In this document: piece after piece, positions 5,200 to 8,477 of the stretch
How positions within the stretch are numbered: the stretch's first letter is position 1
How the letters are laid out: every line of letters begins with the position of its first letter
NCBI GenBank assembly: GCA_026389255.1
Contig: JAPLIF010000119.1
Location: 1-8,477 of the forward strand
Direction of reading: 5' to 3'
DNA: 8,477 nt
Origin: Cyanobacteriota bacterium
GTDB taxonomy: Bacteria; Cyanobacteriota; Cyanobacteriia; PCC-6307; Cyanobiaceae
Translations under genes and position numbers: made by a program
Notes under the pieces: model-generated
What the model saw: only the letters and a program-made list of their open reading frames with translations
Told to the model about the DNA's origin: nothing
The model's database searches: none

Positions 5200-6192
5200 A
5201 TGAACCCTGTGCGTGTCGGGGTCATCGGCATCGGCAACATGGGCTGGCACCATGCCCGGGTGCTCAGCCTGTTGCGGGATGCGGAGCTCGTGGGGGTGGC
5301 CGATCCCGATCGGGAACGGGGCCAGTTGGCTGTTCAGAAATTCGACTGTCAGTGGTATCCGGATTACCGCGACCTGTTGGGACAGGTGGAGGCCGTCTGC
5401 ATTGCGGTGCCCACCTTGCTGCACCACCAGGTGGGCCTCAGTGCCCTCCAGGCTGGTTTGCACGTCCTGATTGAAAAACCGATCGCCGCCACCCAGGAGG
5501 AGGCAGCCGACCTGATCCGGGCTGCGGAGCTGGCCGGCAAGCTGTTGCAGGTCGGCCACATTGAACGCTTTAACCCCGCCTTCCGTGAGCTGCTCAAGGT
5601 GGTGAGCGGCGAAGAGATCGTCGTGCTGGAGGCCCGTCGCCACAGCCCCCACCCGGACCGGGCCAATGACGTGTCGGTGGTGCTCGACCTGATGATTCAC
5701 GACATCGATCTGGTGTTGGAGTTGGCGGCCTCGCCCGTGGTGCGCCTGGCGGCGGCTGGGGGCCGCAGTGGCGATGGTCCGATTGATTACGTCAACGCCA
5801 CCCTGGCCTTTGCCAATGGTGTCGTGGCCAGCCTGACGGCCAGCAAGATGGCCCATCGCAAGATCCGCAGGCTCTACACCCACTGCCGCAGCAGCCTGAT
5901 GGAAACCGATTTCCTTAACCACAACCTGCGCATCCATCGCCGTTCCCATGGTTCCGTCAGCGCTGACCATGGCGAACTCGTCTATCGCAACGACGGCTTC
6001 ATCGAGGAGGTCAGCACCACCTCCATCGAGCCCCTTTATGCCGAACTGGAGCATTTTCTCCAGTGCGTGCGCGGCGTCGAAAAGCCCGCCGTCGATGGCC
6101 TCCAGGCCTCCCGGGCCCTGCAGCTGGCCGACCTCATCGAACAGTGCGTCGAACAGCCCAACCTCTGCATGGCCCTCAGCGAACCGATCTGA
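5200..6192 (+). CDS. Gfo/Idh/MocA-family NAD(P)-dependent oxidoreductase
   Basis: A 330-residue cytosolic dehydrogenase. The N-terminal Rossmann fold shows V-G-V-I-G-I-G-N-M-G (G10-x-G12-x-x-G15) and A-D at 34-35 after the second strand, which favours NAD. Then come A-V-P-T at 69-72, the family hallmark E-K-P at 92-94 with Lys93, G-H-I-E-R-F-N-P-A at 119-127, and D-x-x-x-H-D-I-D with Asp163 and His167; Lys93, Asp163 and His167 fit the family's catalytic set. The family oxidises or reduces sugar and inositol hydroxyl groups. The H-I-E-R-F-N-P variant resembles nucleotide-sugar 3-dehydrogenases, but the substrate cannot be read from sequence. ATG 5200 is chosen because homology starts at once; the frame is open from ATG 5125, whose extra 25 residues look unrelated. 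It converges on the phosphorylase-kinase-like gene with 33 bases between stops. Confidence 0.9.
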   Translation: MNPVRVGVIGIGNMGWHHARVLSLLRDAELVGVADPDRERGQLAVQKFDCQWYPDYRDLLGQVEAVCIAVPTLLHHQVGLSALQAGLHVLIEKPIAATQEEAADLIRAAELAGKLLQVGHIERFNPAFRELLKVVSGEEIVVLEARRHSPHPDRANDVSVVLDLMIHDIDLVLELAASPVVRLAAAGGRSGDGPIDYVNATLAFANGVVASLTASKMAHRKIRRLYTHCRSSLMETDFLNHNLRIHRRSHGSVSADHGELVYRNDGFIEEVSTTSIEPLYAELEHFLQCVRGVEKPAVDGLQASRALQLADLIEQCVEQPNLCMALSEPI

Positions 6193-6225
6193 TGAGCCGG
6201 CACACCACAGAGAAGCCCTTGCCCC

Positions 6226-8477
6226 TCAGATCGCTACCGGCTCGGTGAGCTGCTGCAGGGCCAGAAGCTGCCAACGCCGACAAGCCGCCGGGGAGGAGCG
6301 ATAGAACTGATCCCAGGCCTGGGCCTTGTGCAGGCCGTATTCCGTCGTCGGGGTCGCCGGATGGCATTCCTGCCAGCCGACACGCACCGCATGGCCGATC
6401 ACCACGTCCATGGCCAGGTCATCGTCAAACTGCACTTGAGGGTTGGCGGCCACGAAGGCCATCAGGGTGAGCAGGGTTTCGGTGCAGAGCTGGCGGTACT
6501 CAGAGGCTTCGATTTTGCTGAGTAAATGGTCGACCAGGTTGGCGAAGTTGCGTTCGCCCGGGGTTTTCTCGCTGAGCAGGGGCGCGCTTTCGAGCCGGTT
6601 GCGGCGCTCCAGCTTGTCGCCGATGACGATGCCGCGGCAATGGTGCAGCAGGTCCCAGATGCCGGCGTAGAAGTCGCGCGGCACCCTTTGCAGGGCTCCC
6701 AATCGCATGCGGTGCTGCAGCCAGCAGCCCCCCTTGGGAAGCTCGGCCAGCGGGTCGGGCACCTCCCAGCGCACACGCCCCCGCAGGTGCAGTTGTTCCT
6801 TGCGCTGCAAGGAGGCCCGGGCGTGCTCGACATCGGCCAGGACGGCCCGCAGCCGTCGCCGGATCCCATGGGGCGCTTCGCTGCAGAGCCTGTCGTAAGC
6901 CTCGATTGGGCTGAGGTTGGCTTCGGCCGCCAGCTCGCCGGTGAGCAACAGCAGGAGCTGGCCCAGTTGCAGGGTGAGGCTGCCACTCAGCAGGTTGGGT
7001 TCGAGCCGGGCCAGGCCGTCCAGGGCCAGCAACAACTCCTGTTGCAGCATCCATTCCCGTCCGTCCTCACCCCCGAAACGGCGAATCATGGCGGCGATGG
7101 TGCGGCTGCCCTGGGGTTGGGTGATCAGGGACTCGTTGGTGTAATTACGGCCGACGACCACCTGCTTCTGCCGCACCAGCAGGTCGGTGAGGGCGTCTTC
7201 CAGCTGGGGATGCACCAGGCCCATGGCCCCGGCGACCCGCCGCACCACACTCCAGTTCGCTTCGGCCAGGCCGCGGCGGTACAGCTCTTCCAGCAGGGTC
7301 ATCAGGCTCACCGGTGCTCCGCCGAAGGGGCCCTGCAGGCGGGCATGGGGCCCCAGGCGGCGCCCCAGCAACTCGAGCACCTCGGCCTGCTCTGGCAGGG
7401 AGGTGCTTTTCCAGAGACGCGCCACGAGGGCGGCCAAGGGAATGTCCTCCAATTCCTGTTCCTGGCGCGCCGTCAGGGGCTGCTGGTTGGTGCTGGCTGG
7501 AAGCAGGGTGTGGCCTTGGGGCCAGAGGCTGCAGGCTGCGACCGCGTGGGGAGGGAGATCGATCCAGCTGGCCTGGGCCCAGAGGTCTTCGGGGCTGGCA
7601 AGTCGCACCGGCACCCCCTCCAGCAGCCCCCCGCGCAGCTGGCGGCCCAGTTCAAAAAAGGCTTCCGGGTTGCGCTCAAACGGGGCCTGGGCCACCGGAA
7701 TCAGCAGGATGGGCGAGCCGCTGCCGCGCCAGTGGCGCTGCAACAGCCTCAGTTCGCTCTGCACCGTGTCGACCAGCTGCTGGGCATCGTCCACCAAATA
7801 AAAGGTGTCGTCATCCAGCACGCTGGGCAGGAAGGCGATCGCCTCCCCCTCATGGTGGTAGATCCGCGCCGTCGCCATGGTCTCCATGCGGACCGCCGGA
7901 TGGCCACTCAGGCCCAGCCGCGGGTTGGCGCCAACGCTGGCCATCCGTTGGGCCAGTTCCCGCGCCGAAGTGATCCGCACCGATGGCATCAATTCACCGG
8001 CCCCAGCCCGTTCCCGCAGCACCGGCAGGTCCGCTGCCCTCAGCAGGGTGGCGATGGTGTCATCCGCCGGCACCAGCGCCACCAACACCCGGTCGGCCCC
8101 GGGGCCAGCCCCGAAACGGCGGCCAATCGGATCGAGATCCTCCGGCAGGATCAGGCCCGCCAGCAGCAGATCAGCCAGCCAGGTCAGGCTCTGGGTCCAC
8201 AGCAGGGGGACGTTTTCGTTCGGCACCCGGCCCTGACTGCCGGGGTTGCGCCGCTCGGCGGGGATGGCGGCTTCCGGCACCAAATACAACTCGGGCAACA
8301 GGGCCACACCGTTCACCTCCACGCTCAGATCGCTGAGCCGTTGCCGCCATTGGCGCGCTTCGTCCCAACGCTCCTCGCAGCAGGCGGTGATCAGCTCGTA
8401 GGCCAAAAACAGCGGCCATTCGCATTCGATGTCCTCGAACTGGGCCAGCTCCTCCCGCTCGTAGTGCAGCAGACTCC
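6226..8477 (-). CDS. Phosphorylase kinase alpha/beta-like protein (glycoside hydrolase family 15-related), 5'-partial
   Basis: The frame is open from the window edge (8477) to TGA at 6226-6228 (complement), giving 749 visible residues; the start lies beyond the window. The match to eukaryotic phosphorylase kinase alpha/beta is extensive. E-D-I-E-C-E-W-P-L-F is at 14-23, near the end of the glucoamylase-like barrel. Then come L-L-P-E-L-Y-x-V-P, N-P-x-S-Q-x-R-V-P, L-W-x-Q-S-L, L-D-P-I-x-R-R-F and L-S-G-H-P; mid-protein there is L-V-R-Q-K-Q-V-V-V-G. Near the end are W-L-x-x-R-x-x-L-G-A-L-x-R-V-P-x-x-F-Y and T-P-G-E-R...E-Y-R-Q-L. By analogy with the animal alpha subunit, about 320 residues are outside. 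It lacks that subunit's long phosphorylated insertion and its C-terminal prenylation box (it ends E-P-V-A-I). Bacteria lack the kinase gamma subunit, so a glucan-hydrolysing or glucan-sensing role is likelier than kinase regulation; this is inference. Confidence 0.9.
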   Translation of the reverse strand, partial: SLLHYEREELAQFEDIECEWPLFLAYELITACCEERWDEARQWRQRLSDLSVEVNGVALLPELYLVPEAAIPAERRNPGSQGRVPNENVPLLWTQSLTWLADLLLAGLILPEDLDPIGRRFGAGPGADRVLVALVPADDTIATLLRAADLPVLRERAGAGELMPSVRITSARELAQRMASVGANPRLGLSGHPAVRMETMATARIYHHEGEAIAFLPSVLDDDTFYLVDDAQQLVDTVQSELRLLQRHWRGSGSPILLIPVAQAPFERNPEAFFELGRQLRGGLLEGVPVRLASPEDLWAQASWIDLPPHAVAACSLWPQGHTLLPASTNQQPLTARQEQELEDIPLAALVARLWKSTSLPEQAEVLELLGRRLGPHARLQGPFGGAPVSLMTLLEELYRRGLAEANWSVVRRVAGAMGLVHPQLEDALTDLLVRQKQVVVGRNYTNESLITQPQGSRTIAAMIRRFGGEDGREWMLQQELLLALDGLARLEPNLLSGSLTLQLGQLLLLLTGELAAEANLSPIEAYDRLCSEAPHGIRRRLRAVLADVEHARASLQRKEQLHLRGRVRWEVPDPLAELPKGGCWLQHRMRLGALQRVPRDFYAGIWDLLHHCRGIVIGDKLERRNRLESAPLLSEKTPGERNFANLVDHLLSKIEASEYRQLCTETLLTLMAFVAANPQVQFDDDLAMDVVIGHAVRVGWQECHPATPTTEYGLHKAQAWDQFYRSSPAACRRWQLLALQQLTEPVAI

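Noticed and set aside
5053..6054. 333-codon minus-strand frame opposite the Gfo/Idh/MocA gene
   Set aside because: Gln/His/Asp-rich shadow of a gene whose catalytic motifs are all in the plus frame.
6194..6243. GAGCCGG / CCGGCTC inverted repeat spanning the gap between the two convergent genes
   Set aside because: The 36-base spacer is too long and there is no T-run, so it is not a convincing terminator.

Overview
The window looks like a piece of a high-G+C picocyanobacterial chromosome (Synechococcus/Cyanobium type). The basis is a clear FtrV subunit of ferredoxin-thioredoxin reductase (found in oxygenic phototrophs), the pyrR / gpmI / secG neighbourhood, proteins that read as cyanobacterial versions of their families, and the general lack of Shine-Dalgarno sequences. 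This assignment rests on recognising the proteins; no search was run.

Layout. Positions 1-1303 (+): the end of an Hsp70-family chaperone, a single-pass membrane protein with a TPR-like region, and ftrV, closely spaced and probably one transcript. Positions 1333-1908 (-): pyrR, convergent with ftrV. Positions 1909-2121: a divergent control region with two inverted repeats, one of them directly before the pyrR start. Positions 2122-3619 (+): gpmI, broken by a missing internal segment and a reading-frame change near 2908. Positions 3677-4436 (+): secG, then 4 bases later an MsrB with a twin-arginine-type leader.

Positions 4437-5199 hold little conventional coding sequence. They carry a small DUF723-like zinc-finger protein with lower G+C and, downstream, a 37-codon Trp-rich membrane peptide preceded by a hairpin that contains a strong Shine-Dalgarno sequence. 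A possible 31-codon ORF lies between them. This reads as an accessory insertion between core genes. Positions 5200-6192 (+): a Gfo/Idh/MocA NAD(P)-dependent dehydrogenase. Positions 6226-8477 (-): a large protein, start outside the window, that matches the alpha/beta regulatory subunits of eukaryotic phosphorylase kinase over all of its visible length.

Shared functions: FtrV, MsrB and possibly the Cys-containing membrane protein touch thiol redox chemistry. GpmI (glycolysis) and the phosphorylase-kinase-like protein (glucan-related by family) touch carbon metabolism, and PyrR touches pyrimidine supply. The strongest anomaly is gpmI: its missing segment includes the conserved substrate-binding arginines, in a gene expected to be essential. 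I saw no rRNA, tRNA, CRISPR array, insertion sequence or defence system.
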